Below are positions 1-8,760 of a stretch of DNA of 64,000 nt, one piece after another. The DNA comes from Deinococcus peraridilitoris DSM 19664 (GTDB lineage Bacteria; Deinococcota; Deinococci; Deinococcales; Deinococcaceae). How positions within the stretch are numbered: position 1 is the stretch's first letter; the number at the start of each line of letters is the position of its first letter. Below the pieces are notes generated by a model that did not search any database, was not told where the DNA came from, and saw nothing but the letters and a program-made list of their open reading frames with translations. The position numbers and the translations under genes are program-made. The DNA lies in contig NC_019793.1 in the NCBI RefSeq assembly GCF_000317835.1, positions 1,051,001-1,115,000 on the forward strand. The letters are read 5' to 3'.

Positions 1-104
1 CTGTTCAGCAAGCTGATGTCGCCCTGACCCCCATTTAAGGAATTCTGTTGGGGGCCTCATGGCCCGTCATGTAGGCGCAGCTACGATTGCATTCGGAGGA
101 CGAT

Positions 105-1118
105 ATGAAGAACCTGCTTACCCTGAGCGCCCTCGCGCTCGTCAGCGGCGCCATCGCGCAACCCCGCATCAGCCCGCAGAGCATCATCGTGAACCCCACC
201 CCCACCGAACTGTCGGTCCGTGTCTGGACCAACAAGGACACCTCGGGCAACCAGACCCCCGATTACCGTGTGGGCGAAAAGATCACGCTCTTCACCACCG
301 TCAATCAGGACGCCTACGTTTACCTGTTCAACGTCAACCCTGACGGCAGCATCGATCAGATTCTGCCCAACCGCTACCAGAGCGGCCAGAATTTCCTGCG
401 CGGCGGCACCACCAAGCAGTTCCCCGCTCAGGGCGACAATTTCACCTTCGACATCAGCGGTCAGGCGGGCCTGAACAAGGTGCTGGCGCTCGCCAGCAAG
501 ACCCAGCTGAATCTCGACCAGATCAGCCAGTTTCGCGCCGACCAGCAGAACCAGGGCTTTGCCACGGTGACCGTGCGCGGCCAGGACAACTTCGCCCGGG
601 CGCTCTCGATCGTCGTGAATCCTGTGCCGCAAAACGCCTGGACCACGGACGTGGCGCTCTACAGCACCGTCACCGGTCAGGCTCAGGCTCCCGCCCGTGG
701 TGGCGTGAATGTGGCCTCGAACGTACAGGGCACCGTGTTCCTCAATGACCGCGAAGTCGGCCAGACCGGCAGTACCTTCGCAAACATCACGCCCGGCACC
801 TACCGCGTGCGTGTCAGTGCTCCCGGCTACGCCGACTACACCACCACCGTCACCGTCCGCGCAGGTGCCACGCTCAACGTCAGCGCCGCCCTGCAGGCCG
901 AAAAAGTGCCACTGCGCATCGTGAGCAACGTCGAGAACGCGCGGATCTTCGTGGACGGCCGCGAAGCCGGCACCATCCGTGACCGCGACCTGACCGTCAA
1001 CCTCGAACGCGGTGACTACGAGATCACCGTGATCGCTCCGGGTCACCGTGCCAGCGTGCAGACCGTGCAGGTACGCAACGCCGGCAACCTGACCGTCAAC
1101 CTCAGCCGCGTGCGCTGA
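105..1118 (+). CDS. Exported DUF4384 / double PEGA-domain protein
   Basis: This is a 337-residue exported protein. Residues 1-19 form a signal peptide ending in Ala-Gln. Residues about 25-125 resemble DUF4384 (a segment with YRVGEKITLF and DGSIDQILPN), and two PEGA-like repeats follow at about 205-265 and 270-335. PEGA repeats are beta-sandwich modules on surface or envelope proteins. An in-frame ATG lies six codons upstream, but the start at 105 has GGAGGA five bases before it and gives a clean signal peptide. A possible -10 (TACGAT) lies at 82-87. An intrinsic terminator follows at 1131-1160. I infer a cell-envelope or surface role; the ligand is unknown. Confidence 0.85.
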   Translation: MKNLLTLSALALVSGAIAQPRISPQSIIVNPTPTELSVRVWTNKDTSGNQTPDYRVGEKITLFTTVNQDAYVYLFNVNPDGSIDQILPNRYQSGQNFLRGGTTKQFPAQGDNFTFDISGQAGLNKVLALASKTQLNLDQISQFRADQQNQGFATVTVRGQDNFARALSIVVNPVPQNAWTTDVALYSTVTGQAQAPARGGVNVASNVQGTVFLNDREVGQTGSTFANITPGTYRVRVSAPGYADYTTTVTVRAGATLNVSAALQAEKVPLRIVSNVENARIFVDGREAGTIRDRDLTVNLERGDYEITVIAPGHRASVQTVQVRNAGNLTVNLSRVR

Positions 1119-1130
1119 GCGCTACGCAAC

Positions 1131-1160
1131 AAAAAACCCTGCCTTCGGGCAGGGTTTTTT
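1131..1160. terminator. Bidirectional intrinsic terminator
   Basis: A hairpin (CCCTGCC / GGCAGGG with a TTCG loop) is flanked by A6 on the left and T6 on the right. It can stop the exported PEGA-protein gene on the plus strand and the phosphotransferase gene on the minus strand, which converge here. Confidence 0.9.
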
Positions 1161-1179
1161 GTCGGAGCACGGACTGGAA

Positions 1180-2403
1180 TCAGGACGCTTCGCGCAGCAG
1201 CCACCGAAGAAAGTAGGACACGCCCTGTGGGCGCCAGCCGGGCACAGTCCCGGCAAAGACCCGGGCGTGCTCATGAAAGCGCAAGGCGCGCATCAGCACT
1301 GCCAGCAGCACGGCGTCACCCAGCAGGTACTCGGCCCCACGAATCCTGCTGGCCTGCAGAAAGGCCCGCCACAACGCAAGTCCGCTGTCCGGATAAGCCT
1401 GACGGACCGGCAAGGTATGTCTTGCGGGGTGCATCAGCCACGCCAGAAACCAGCCCGCATCGAGCAGCGGGTGACCGACGTGGGCCTCGTTCCAGTCGAA
1501 CCACACCGCACCCCGAGGGCCGTACAGGGCGTTCATGGGATGCGCGTCTCCATGGCAGGCGGTCAGTTCCAGCTTCAGAACGGCCAGCCGCCGCCTCGCC
1601 TGCTCAAGGCGCGGAAGCAAGCGCACGAGTTGTGTCACCTGCTCCGCACTCAGGCCGGCGTCACGCAGCCCTTCGGCGTCACGGAACAGGGCGTCGGCTT
1701 GAACAGGCAGCTCCTGCAACGCAACGACCGGGCAGCCTAGTGCGGGCGCGTCAAGGATGCGGTGCGCCCGCGCGAGCCCTTCGGCAGCCTCGACCCATAT
1801 CTCGAAGTTGGCTTCCTCGTGCAGGCGTCGCCCGCCGTCACGGGAAAGCAGCCAGCCACGGGCGGGATCCGTCGCGAGAATCTCGGGCAGACCGGCGGGC
1901 CACCGGAGCAACACCTCACGGGTCACTGCGGCCTCGCGTCCCCGGTAAACGGCTTTGAAGTACACCACCCCGCCGCTTGTTGCGGCACGCAGCACGCACG
2001 CAAAGTCGTAGGTGCTGACCTGCTCCACTTCGCCCAGCCGCGTCTCGTTGTGCTGGGCCAGTACCGCGTCCATCCATGCGCGAACCTCGGCGAACCAGCC
2101 AGCGCGCTGCCAGGGCCGGGCGTTCGGTACCGCACACACTTCGTCCAGCTGCCAGCCGGGCAGGGACGGCCACGCACCCAGACTTTCCATTACGACCGGC
2201 CCCGCGTGAATGCCAAGGCTCAGGCCGCCATCGTGCAACAAGATGGTGTCTATCCCCGTCAGGTGCAGCACCTGACGCCGAAGTGCAGCGGGGGTGAATT
2301 CCTGATTCTCCGGAGCCCAGCTGCCGAGCGTCACGGCGTGGGCTTCACCATGACGGACCAGCATGAGCTTTACGCGCAAGGGCTCAGTGACAGCAGCAGG
2401 CAT
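1180..2403 (-). CDS. Aminoglycoside/choline-phosphotransferase-fold protein
   Basis: This 407-residue protein has the APH kinase-like fold. The catalytic loop CHGDAHPMN (H near residue 284) and the metal-binding WFDWNEAHVGHP about 20 residues later match the HGDxxxxN...D pattern of the family. The N-terminal half is poorly conserved. The substrate cannot be read from sequence, and an antibiotic-resistance role is not supported by context. An upstream in-frame ATG at 2436 would run through an inverted repeat (2426-2464), so I prefer 2403; the start is not certain. Confidence 0.75.
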   Translation of the reverse strand: MPAAVTEPLRVKLMLVRHGEAHAVTLGSWAPENQEFTPAALRRQVLHLTGIDTILLHDGGLSLGIHAGPVVMESLGAWPSLPGWQLDEVCAVPNARPWQRAGWFAEVRAWMDAVLAQHNETRLGEVEQVSTYDFACVLRAATSGGVVYFKAVYRGREAAVTREVLLRWPAGLPEILATDPARGWLLSRDGGRRLHEEANFEIWVEAAEGLARAHRILDAPALGCPVVALQELPVQADALFRDAEGLRDAGLSAEQVTQLVRLLPRLEQARRRLAVLKLELTACHGDAHPMNALYGPRGAVWFDWNEAHVGHPLLDAGWFLAWLMHPARHTLPVRQAYPDSGLALWRAFLQASRIRGAEYLLGDAVLLAVLMRALRFHEHARVFAGTVPGWRPQGVSYFLRWLLREAS

Positions 2404-2425
2404 AAGAGAGCAGCTTAAAGCGGTT

Positions 2426-2464
2426 GTCGCAGACATTGATTAAAAACCTATCAATGTCTGCGAC
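2426..2464. repeat. Intergenic stem-loop repeat, copy 1
   Basis: Perfect 15-base arms (2426-2440 and 2450-2464) surround a 9-base loop. The reverse complement of this stretch and its flanks aligns with the element downstream of alaS (14401-14516). Both share an 11-base CTCGCT(C/T)CGCT box on one side and ACCGCTTTAA on the other. The stem sequence differs between the copies, but pairing is kept. It lies upstream of the phosphotransferase-fold gene. Confidence 0.8.
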
Positions 2465-2509
2465 CGAGCGGAGCGAGTAGACCCTGTGCTGGAGCGGATG
2501 GAAGTGGAG

Positions 2510-2584
2510 TTGATGGAGTGTTGTTCTCCATCAATGGAACGGACAAACGTTCTAGCGTCTCCGGCGGCCCGACTTCGACGAAGT
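2510..2584. repeat. Two further short palindromes in the same gap
   Basis: Positions 2510-2518 and 2526-2534 form a 9-base stem (TTGATGGAG/CTCCATCAA) with a 7-base loop. Positions 2572-2584 form ACTTCG-A-CGAAGT. No coding sequence is supported between 2465 and 2618. The cluster may be a decayed extension of the stem-loop repeat at 2426. Confidence 0.55.
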
Positions 2585-2618
2585 TCTGTGACCGTTATGG
2601 TTGGTCGCGCAGGGTCCT

Positions 2619-2993
2619 TCAGGTTGTCGCGCCCACGCGCCACAAGCGGGGCAGTGACAGTTTCCAGCGGGCGCGGCCTGTGGCGGCAGAATGCGTTTGG
2701 GCAGTTTCCCGGGCGCGTCCGGCGGGCTCCCGGCGGGCTTGATCCAGTGTCGCTACACCGTGCTCTTCCAGCAGGTCGGTCAGCTCTTCCAGCGAGCGGT
2801 GGTCGGGTGCCAGGGACCAGCCGCTGACGTCGAGGCGAAACCCACGGGCTTGACCCTCACGGACAGGCGAGCTAACGGTCGAGAACGTAACGCGCACACG
2901 GTGACGGCGCTCGAAGGAACACAGCGCACGCTCGAGGGCCTCAAGCTGCTCGAGCGTGGGATAAGCCTGGAGGGGCACGCCCTGGAAGGTCAT
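2619..2993 (-). CDS. Hypothetical protein
   Basis: I do not recognise this 124-residue protein. It begins MTFQGVPLQAYPTLEQLEAL and has an amphipathic helix, a beta-rich middle (RVRVTFSTVSS, ARGFRLDVSGWS), a second acidic helix (SLEELTDLLEEHG) and a basic C-terminal tail. The start at 2993 is chosen because residues upstream do not look protein-like. No strong ribosome-binding site is visible. It lies upstream of trmL on the same strand, but a 108-base gap separates them. Confidence 0.55.
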   Translation of the reverse strand: MTFQGVPLQAYPTLEQLEALERALCSFERRHRVRVTFSTVSSPVREGQARGFRLDVSGWSLAPDHRSLEELTDLLEEHGVATLDQARREPAGRARETAQTHSAATGRARWKLSLPRLWRVGATT

Positions 2994-3101
2994 GCTTCGA
3001 CAGTAGGACTGCAGCGCGACCGTTACATGTGAAGCGTGTCCAAAGCGTTGAGTTTTCCTCACAAAATCAAGGAATGCTCACGGACGCTTGCTGCGCGTGC
3101 C

Positions 3102-3587
3102 TCACCATCCTTCGATGTGACGCATCGCTTCGTACGCCCCGATCCCTGCCGCGACCGCCAGGTTGAGGCTGCGGCCCGCTCCTGGCATCGGCAAGGTGAC
3201 CAGCTGCAGCATTTCACGCAGCCAGTCAGGCAAACCGCGAGATTCGGGTCCGAACACCAGATAATCACCCGGCTGGTAGTGCACGTCGGTGTAGCGCTGC
3301 TCGGTGCGCGCCGAGAAACCGAACAGGCGTGCGCCCGGTGGCAGCGAAGCCTGAAAGACGGTCCAGCTGGCGTACTCCAGCAGCTCCACGCTGCGCAGAT
3401 AATCCATGCCTGCCCGGCGGAACTGCGGATCGTGCAGCCGGAAACCAAACGGGCGGATCAGGTGGAGCTGCGCGCCCAGCACGGCGCAAGTTCGGGCGAC
3501 ATTGCCGACATTACCGCCGTTTTCGGGTTCGAACAGCACCACGTGCAGCGGCGCCGTCGGCCTCTGTGGGGAACGGTTCTCGCTCAT
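3102..3587 (-). CDS. trmL: tRNA (cytidine(34)-2'-O)-methyltransferase TrmL
   Basis: This 161-residue SpoU/TrmH-class methyltransferase methylates the 2'-O of the wobble nucleotide of certain leucine tRNAs, using S-adenosylmethionine. The three knot motifs are visible: [12 protein letters not shown] near residues 23-35, [10 protein letters not shown] near 110-120 and [23 protein letters not shown] near 131-153. The length is standard for TrmL, which lacks the extra RNA-binding domain of larger SpoU enzymes. Its ATG overlaps the ispF stop by 4 bases, so the two genes are translationally coupled. Confidence 0.92.
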   Translation of the reverse strand: MSENRSPQRPTAPLHVVLFEPENGGNVGNVARTCAVLGAQLHLIRPFGFRLHDPQFRRAGMDYLRSVELLEYASWTVFQASLPPGARLFGFSARTEQRYTDVHYQPGDYLVFGPESRGLPDWLREMLQLVTLPMPGAGRSLNLAVAAGIGAYEAMRHIEGW

Positions 3588-4057
3588 AGGCGCTGCAGCA
3601 GCACCGTCACGCGCGCCTGAACGTGGTCACTGGCCAAATCCTCGGAGGTCTTGAAGGACACGCCGACCTCGCCTGGCGCCAGGTGCAGCAACCGTGCCAC
3701 GTTGCCGGCAATCTCACCGCGCAGTTCGCCCAACTTGGGGCGGTCGAGCGTAACCACCAGGGCCACATTGGCGGGAACGTAACCGCGCGCGCGCACCAGT
3801 TCCAGCGCGCGCTGCAGGATCAGCGCGCTATCGAGACCCTGAAACGCCGGATCGGTGTCGGGAAAGTACTGTCCGATGTCTCCCAGAGCCAGTCCGGAGA
3901 GCAGGGCGTCGGCCAGCGCGTGCAACAGGGCGTCCCCGTCACTGTGCGCCGCCGCGCCGCGCGGCGCCTGCGGCACGTTGATACCCCCCAGGATGAGGGG
4001 GCGGCCGATTTCCAGGCGGTGCGCGTCCTCGCCGTATCCGATGCGGTAAGAGAGCAT
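3584..4057 (-). CDS. ispF: 2-C-methyl-D-erythritol 2,4-cyclodiphosphate synthase
   Basis: This 157-residue enzyme of the non-mevalonate isoprenoid pathway cyclises CDP-ME 2-phosphate to MEcPP with release of CMP. The metal-binding GEDAHRL (D11, H13), the [17 protein letters not shown] helix, [11 protein letters not shown] and the C-terminal KTSEDL segment are all present, and the length is normal. Its start follows a TAGATT -10 box at 4064-4069 with a 6-base spacing, so the trmL operon mRNA is probably leaderless. Confidence 0.95.
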   Translation of the reverse strand: MLSYRIGYGEDAHRLEIGRPLILGGINVPQAPRGAAAHSDGDALLHALADALLSGLALGDIGQYFPDTDPAFQGLDSALILQRALELVRARGYVPANVALVVTLDRPKLGELRGEIAGNVARLLHLAPGEVGVSFKTSEDLASDHVQARVTVLLQRL

Positions 4058-4063
4058 GCGGAC

Positions 4064-4069
4064 AATCTA
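4064..4069 (-). promoter_or_regulatory. -10 box of leaderless ispF mRNA
   Basis: TAGATT on the minus strand ends 6 bases before the ispF ATG, so transcription should start at or next to the start codon. Confidence 0.6.
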
Positions 4070-4106
4070 GCGAAAGGCCATGAAAGACGCGCAGACCCCG
4101 CTGACG

Positions 4107-5945
4107 TTACCGGCCTTCCTCGGCATATCCACGGGCCTGCAACCGGTACAGGTCCGCATACTTGCCATCCAAGGCCAGCAGCTGCGTGTGACTGCCGGCC
4201 TCCACGATCCGCCCGCCGTCCAGCACGATGATCTGATCGGCCAGCCGCACCGTCGAGAAGCGGTGCGAGATCAGCAGCGTGATGCGGTCACGCGTCTGGG
4301 CCCGCAGGGCCTCGATGGTCTCGAACTCGGCCTTGGCGTCGAGTGCCGCAGTCGGTTCGTCGAAGACCAGCACGCTCGCGTCACGAAAATACAGCCGCGC
4401 CAGGGCGAGGCGCTGCCACTGCCCGCCCGACAGCTGGCGCCCCCCCTGAAACAGGCGTCCCAGCGGGGTCTCCAGTCCTTTGGGCAAGGTGTCGACGAAG
4501 GCGGCGCCCGCGCGTTCCACGGCGCGCTCCACGCCCGGCGCGTCGTTCAGGCGCGCCACTTCGGCCAGGGCCACGTTTTCGCGTGCGCTCATCTGGTACT
4601 GCCCGAAATCCTGAAAGATGATGCTCATCTCACGCTCGATGCTGCGCGGGCTGAAGCGCGCGGCGTCCTGACCGTTGAGCAGAATTCGCCCCGAGGTAGG
4701 CTGAAACAGGCCCGTCAGCAATTTGACGATGGTGGTCTTGCCGGCGCCGTTCTCACCGACCAGGGCAAGGGCCTCACCACGACGCACCGTGAAGCTGACA
4801 CCCGTCAGCACATCACGCTCGGTCAGCGGGTAGCGAAACCCCACGTCCTGGAATTCGACGGTGTGCACCTTCTCCTGCCAGGATTCCCCGGCGTCCAGAT
4901 CGCGGGCAGGCAATTCGAGAAACTCATAGAGGTTGCGCATGTAGAGCAGGTTCTGGTACACCCCGGTCACTCCGCTCAACAGGTTGCCGACCTGTCCCTG
5001 CACCTGCGTGATGCCCAGCACGAACAGGCTGAAGTCGCCCACGCTGATCTGTCCCCGCGAAGCGCGCCAGAGAATCAGCGCGCTTGCCACGCCGATCAGC
5101 AGGGCAGAAACGAACGAAGCAAGGAAACCCCACAACGAACGCCGGCGAATGATGTCCTCCAGCTGACGGCGAAACCCGAGGTAGTAGTCACGCCAGCGGC
5201 CCAGCAGGTAGGGCTCGAAGCCAAAAAGTCGCACCTCCTTGACCAGGGTGTCCGAGGTCAGGACGCTGCCCAGGTAGTTCTGCACTCGCGCGTCGTGCGT
5301 CTGCCAGCGCAGCATGCGGTAATTTTCCACGCCGAAACGGCTCGAGACCCACACGGCCGGCAGGCTCGCCAACAGCACCAGCGGCAACACGAAGGCCCCA
5401 AGCTGCGCCATCAGGGCGCCCACCGAGGTGAGTGTCACGGCCGCGCCTGCCAGCCCCACGAGCTGCGTAGCGACGCCCAGGGGCCGCGAGCCGACCTCAC
5501 GGTAGGCCTGCTGCAATTTGTCGTAGGTTTCGGCGTTCTCGAAAAGGTCGACACTCAACCCGGAAGCCTTATCGAGAATGCGGCGGCTGATGTTGTGCTG
5601 CAAAGCGTCACCCAGCAACTCACGCGCCGCATTCTGGACCGTGGACAGCACGCTTCCCAGGATGCCCAGGGCCACCTGCAGCGCAAGCAGCGACAGCAGG
5701 GAGTCGAAGGTCACGCGGCCCGAGGCGGCCCGCGCGACTTCGTCGATGAGGAGTTTGCTGATGTACAGGTTGGCCGCCGGTAACCCGGAGGCGAGCAGGC
5801 TGGTGGCCGCAAAGGTGAAGCTGTGCCGCGGGCTGGCACGCCAGACCAGCCGGAGTGTTTCCTGCAGGTCACGTGCACGCATGCCCGGCGAGGCTGGGGG
5901 TGCGGGTGGGCGTTCGCTGCTTTTCCACCCCCGGCCATCTTTCAT
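4107..5945 (-). CDS. ABC transporter, fused membrane and ATPase domains
   Basis: This 612-residue half-transporter is of the exporter (MsbA/LmrA-like) type. About 330 residues with six hydrophobic segments precede a nucleotide-binding domain. That domain has Walker A GENGAGKTT near residue 397, the signature LSGGQWQR near 505, Walker B VLVFDEPTAAL near 530 and the switch histidine in LLISHR. It should form a dimer in the inner membrane and export an unknown substrate. No partner gene is adjacent. A TAAACT box 7 bases upstream supports the start at 5945, although M22 is an alternative. Confidence 0.88.
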   Translation of the reverse strand: MKDGRGWKSSERPPAPPASPGMRARDLQETLRLVWRASPRHSFTFAATSLLASGLPAANLYISKLLIDEVARAASGRVTFDSLLSLLALQVALGILGSVLSTVQNAARELLGDALQHNISRRILDKASGLSVDLFENAETYDKLQQAYREVGSRPLGVATQLVGLAGAAVTLTSVGALMAQLGAFVLPLVLLASLPAVWVSSRFGVENYRMLRWQTHDARVQNYLGSVLTSDTLVKEVRLFGFEPYLLGRWRDYYLGFRRQLEDIIRRRSLWGFLASFVSALLIGVASALILWRASRGQISVGDFSLFVLGITQVQGQVGNLLSGVTGVYQNLLYMRNLYEFLELPARDLDAGESWQEKVHTVEFQDVGFRYPLTERDVLTGVSFTVRRGEALALVGENGAGKTTIVKLLTGLFQPTSGRILLNGQDAARFSPRSIEREMSIIFQDFGQYQMSARENVALAEVARLNDAPGVERAVERAGAAFVDTLPKGLETPLGRLFQGGRQLSGGQWQRLALARLYFRDASVLVFDEPTAALDAKAEFETIEALRAQTRDRITLLISHRFSTVRLADQIIVLDGGRIVEAGSHTQLLALDGKYADLYRLQARGYAEEGR

Positions 5946-5952
5946 GCCCGGC

Positions 5953-5958
5953 AGTTTA
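5953..5958 (-). promoter_or_regulatory. -10 box of leaderless ABC-transporter mRNA
   Basis: TAAACT on the minus strand ends 7 bases before the ABC transporter start codon. The short gap leaves no room for a leader with a ribosome-binding site. Confidence 0.5.
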
Positions 5959-6000
5959 TCGCCGCCGCGCCCGGGCGACCGTTCCGCAATTACACCGCCG

Positions 6001-7131
6001 TCAGGCCGAGGGTGTGAGCGGGGTCTCCTCTTCCAGAATGCTCAGCAAGTGCTGCACGACCTGGGGCTCGAACTGCCGGCCCGCCTGCGCGCGGATTTCC
6101 GCCAGCGCTTCGGACTGCGACCAGGCCACTTTGTAGGGTCGTTTGCTGGTGAGCGCGTCGTACACATCGCATACCGCGAAGATGCGTGCCGGAAGCGAGA
6201 TGCTCTCGCCGCTCAGCCCGTGTGGATACCCGCCACCGTCCCAGCGTTCGTGGTGGGCGGTAATGACGCCGAGAGCAGCTTGCGGCAGGAAGCCCAGGGT
6301 TCGCGCGAAGCGCTCGCCTTCCTCGACGTGCGAGCGCATTACCTGCCATTCCTGCGCATCGAGCTTGCCGGGCTTGAGCAGCACAGCGTCGGGCACGGCC
6401 AGCTTGCCGATGTCATGCAGGTAGGCGCCCCAGCGCAGCGACTGCAGCTCGCCCGCCGACAGACCCATCGAGTTTCCGAGACGCAGCGCGAGCGCGGTCA
6501 CCCGGTCGATGTGGCCGTAAGTCTCGCCGTCGCGGGTTTCGAGCGCCAGGCCGAGCGCCCGCAGCGCCGCTTCGTGGGCAGCCTGCAGCTGCTCTTCGGC
6601 GGCGAGGCGCGCCGTCAGGATGGCGAGTGTGCCGGCGATGGTGGCAAACAGCTCAGCTTCGGCAGCGCGCCACTCGTGCCGGTCGAAAGTGTGCATCAGA
6701 AAGGTACCCAGCAGCCGTCCCTGTGCGTCACACACGGGAGCGGCGGCCACACTGAGTACACCCAGCTCGAAGAATCCGGCTGCCTCAGGCGCACGGGTCG
6801 TGTCGTCGAAGAACAGCGGGGCCTGCTGGTGGCGCAATGCCTGCAAAAGTGGCGTCTTGTCCGGCAGACCGTGTACGGCGACGGCCCGCATCATCTCGCT
6901 GTCGGGCATCTCGCCGTCGGCGACCCGCGCGTGAAAGTTGAGTGTCGTGTCGCTCAGCTGAAAGTACGCGGCGCCGACGGCGGCGGTGTGGGCCAGCAAG
7001 GTGCGCAGGATCGGCTGCACGGCCGAGGGCAGGTCGGGAGCAGTCAAGGCGTGCCGGGTGAGGCCCAGCACGAGGTCGGCGGCTTCGGCCCGTCGGTCGG
7101 CCTCGGCCTGCAGGGTGGCGTCAAAAGTCAA
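6001..7131 (-). CDS. GAF / HD-GYP domain phosphodiesterase
   Basis: This 376-residue protein has a GAF-like sensor at about residues 30-170, a short linker helix and an HD-GYP domain at about 185-365. The HD-GYP domain has AYLHDIGKLAVPD, then HVEEGER, HHERWDGGGYPHGL and a FAVCDVYDALTSKRPYK stretch. HD-GYP domains hydrolyse cyclic di-GMP; the key His/Asp residues and the GYP motif are intact, so activity is likely. The start is a TTG with AAGGA upstream. No signal peptide or membrane segment is seen, so it is probably cytoplasmic. The signal bound by the GAF domain is unknown. Confidence 0.88.
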   Translation of the reverse strand: MTFDATLQAEADRRAEAADLVLGLTRHALTAPDLPSAVQPILRTLLAHTAAVGAAYFQLSDTTLNFHARVADGEMPDSEMMRAVAVHGLPDKTPLLQALRHQQAPLFFDDTTRAPEAAGFFELGVLSVAAAPVCDAQGRLLGTFLMHTFDRHEWRAAEAELFATIAGTLAILTARLAAEEQLQAAHEAALRALGLALETRDGETYGHIDRVTALALRLGNSMGLSAGELQSLRWGAYLHDIGKLAVPDAVLLKPGKLDAQEWQVMRSHVEEGERFARTLGFLPQAALGVITAHHERWDGGGYPHGLSGESISLPARIFAVCDVYDALTSKRPYKVAWSQSEALAEIRAQAGRQFEPQVVQHLLSILEEETPLTPSA

Positions 7132-7359
7132 GTCAGGGTCCTTTCGGTCCGCCGGTTGTCTGCCAGATCCTCACCGAGGCGCACAGCTGGTCGACAAGAG
7201 CGGCTTCTACCGTAAAGGCTGGAGTATTTCAGAATTCTTACCTGCTCTGTCCGGGCAATTCCCAACCATGCAGCCCGGGTTGCCGCACTGTCTGCCCTTG
7301 GCCGGGCTCACCTTGTCGAGGCTCGCGCAGGGCGAGACCGGGGCAAACGTTTGTTCGTA

Positions 7360-7365
7360 TAGACT
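7360..7365 (+). promoter_or_regulatory. -10 box of leaderless trans-sulfuration gene
   Basis: TAGACT ends 6 bases before the ATG at 7372. No ribosome-binding site is present. Confidence 0.6.
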
Positions 7366-7371
7366 GCTGAT

Positions 7372-8559
7372 ATGGACAATTCGCGTTTTCGCACGCGCGC
7401 GGTGCACGCCGGTCACGAGGTGGACCCGGGCACGGGCGCCCACGCTGTACCGATCTACCAGACCTCCACCTTCGGATATGGCGACGCCGACCGTGGCGAG
7501 CGCCTCTTTGCCGGCAAGGAGCAGGGGTATTTCTACAGCCGCCTCGGCAACCCCACCGTCCGCGCCTTCGAGGAAAAGCTGGCCAGCCTGGAAGGAACCG
7601 AGGACGCGGTCGCTTTTGCCAGCGGCATGGGTGCCCTCAGTGCGCTGTCGCTCACCCTGCTGGAGCCCGGCAACGAGGTCGCGTTTCTGGGGCCACTGTA
7701 CGGCGGCAGCGAAGGCTTCTTTCGGCACATCCTCGCCAAGTTCGGGGTGACGGTCTGGGAAGCGGAGAACCTGCAGGACCTGCAGGCCCGCTTGACCCCG
7801 CGCGTCAGGATGGTCTATGTCGAGACGCCCACCAATCCGACCCTGCGCATCAGCGATCTGCGCGAGGTGGCGCGCCTCGCCCACAGGGTCGGCGCCCTGG
7901 CAGTCGCCGACAACACCTTCTCGACGCCTTACCTGACCCGTCCCGCCGAGCACGGGGTGGATATGGTCCTGCACTCGGCCACCAAGTACCTGGGCGGTCA
8001 CGGCGACGCCATTGGCGGCGTCGTCACCGGACACGCCGACCTGATGGCCGAAATTCGCGTGACGGGCCTGCGGCACGTTGGCGCCAGCCTCGGACCGCAG
8101 GAAGCCTACCTGTTCCTGCGCGGCATGAAAACCCTGCCGCTGCGCATGGACGCCCACTGTGAAGGGGCTTTGCAGGTCGCCCGGCACTTCGCGCAGCATC
8201 CGGCCATCCGGCGCGTGTTCTACCCTGGCCTCCCCGACCATGAAGGTCATGAAGTCGCCGCGCGACAGATGGCGCAGTTCGGCGGCATGGTCAGCTTCGA
8301 CCTGCGCGGTGGCTATGACTCGGCCAAGATCTTTCTCGACCATTTGCAGCTCTTCGTGCAGGCGGTCTCGCTGGGCGACGTGGAAAGTCTGTCGTGCCAT
8401 CCGGCCAGCACCACCCATCAGTTGCTGGGCGCAGAAACCCTGGCCCGACAAGGCGTCACGCCCGGCCTGGCCCGCCTGTCAGTCGGCATCGAGGACCCCG
8501 CCGATTTGATCGAGGACCTCGAGCGGGCGCTGGAACACGTCGAAGCCGTCGCCCGCTGA
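7372..8559 (+). CDS. PLP-dependent trans-sulfuration enzyme (Cys/Met metabolism family)
   Basis: This 395-residue member of the cystathionine gamma-synthase / O-acetylhomoserine sulfhydrylase / methionine gamma-lyase family has YSRLGNPTV (phosphate contacts), ASGMGALSA, YVETPTNPTLRI, ADNTFSTPYL and the PLP-binding lysine K205 in LHSATKYLGGHGD. The C-terminal SLSCHPASTTH binds the substrate carboxylate. The position where methionine gamma-lyases carry a reactive Cys reads GPLYGGSEGFF here, which argues against a strict lyase of that type. Family alone does not settle the substrate. It is monocistronic, leaderless, and followed by a terminator. Confidence 0.88.
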   Translation: MDNSRFRTRAVHAGHEVDPGTGAHAVPIYQTSTFGYGDADRGERLFAGKEQGYFYSRLGNPTVRAFEEKLASLEGTEDAVAFASGMGALSALSLTLLEPGNEVAFLGPLYGGSEGFFRHILAKFGVTVWEAENLQDLQARLTPRVRMVYVETPTNPTLRISDLREVARLAHRVGALAVADNTFSTPYLTRPAEHGVDMVLHSATKYLGGHGDAIGGVVTGHADLMAEIRVTGLRHVGASLGPQEAYLFLRGMKTLPLRMDAHCEGALQVARHFAQHPAIRRVFYPGLPDHEGHEVAARQMAQFGGMVSFDLRGGYDSAKIFLDHLQLFVQAVSLGDVESLSCHPASTTHQLLGAETLARQGVTPGLARLSVGIEDPADLIEDLERALEHVEAVAR

Positions 8560-8583
8560 CCTTCCGCGCCAGAGTTCTCAGGG

Positions 8584-8611
8584 AAAACGCCCGCAGGAAG
8601 CGGGCGCTTTT
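8584..8611 (+). terminator. Intrinsic terminator
   Basis: AAAACGCCCGC-AGGAA-GCGGGCGCTTTT follows the trans-sulfuration gene. The stem is 7 GC-rich pairs, flanked by A4 and T4. Confidence 0.85.
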
Positions 8612-8658
8612 CGTGCCCAGTTGACAATCACGCCGTGTAAGAAAATTCATAATCAAGG

Positions 8659-8693
8659 CACAGTCTCCTAGACGGACACAGTCTCCTAGACGG
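8659..8693. promoter_or_regulatory. Tandem 17-bp direct repeats, operator-like
   Basis: CACAGTCTCCTAGACGG occurs twice with an 18-base period (8659-8675, 8677-8693). Each copy contains the short palindrome GTCT-CCT-AGAC. A TTGACA lies at 8621-8626, and the next gene starts at 8761. The layout suggests a regulator-binding site for that gene, which is an inference. Confidence 0.6.
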
Positions 8694-8760
8694 GCCGCGT
8701 TTCTCCGCACCATCCGCTTTCTGCATGCCACACGTGCATCGCAGTTTTCAGGAGGTCCGC

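Noticed and set aside
1180..2403. Antibiotic-resistance function for the phosphotransferase-fold gene
   Set aside because: Only the generic catalytic motifs are visible, and nothing in the neighbourhood supports a drug substrate.
4080..5783. Long plus-strand open frame (567 codons) opposite the ABC transporter
   Set aside because: It mirrors the true gene in GC-rich DNA, is rich in Gln, Arg and His, and has no domain pattern.
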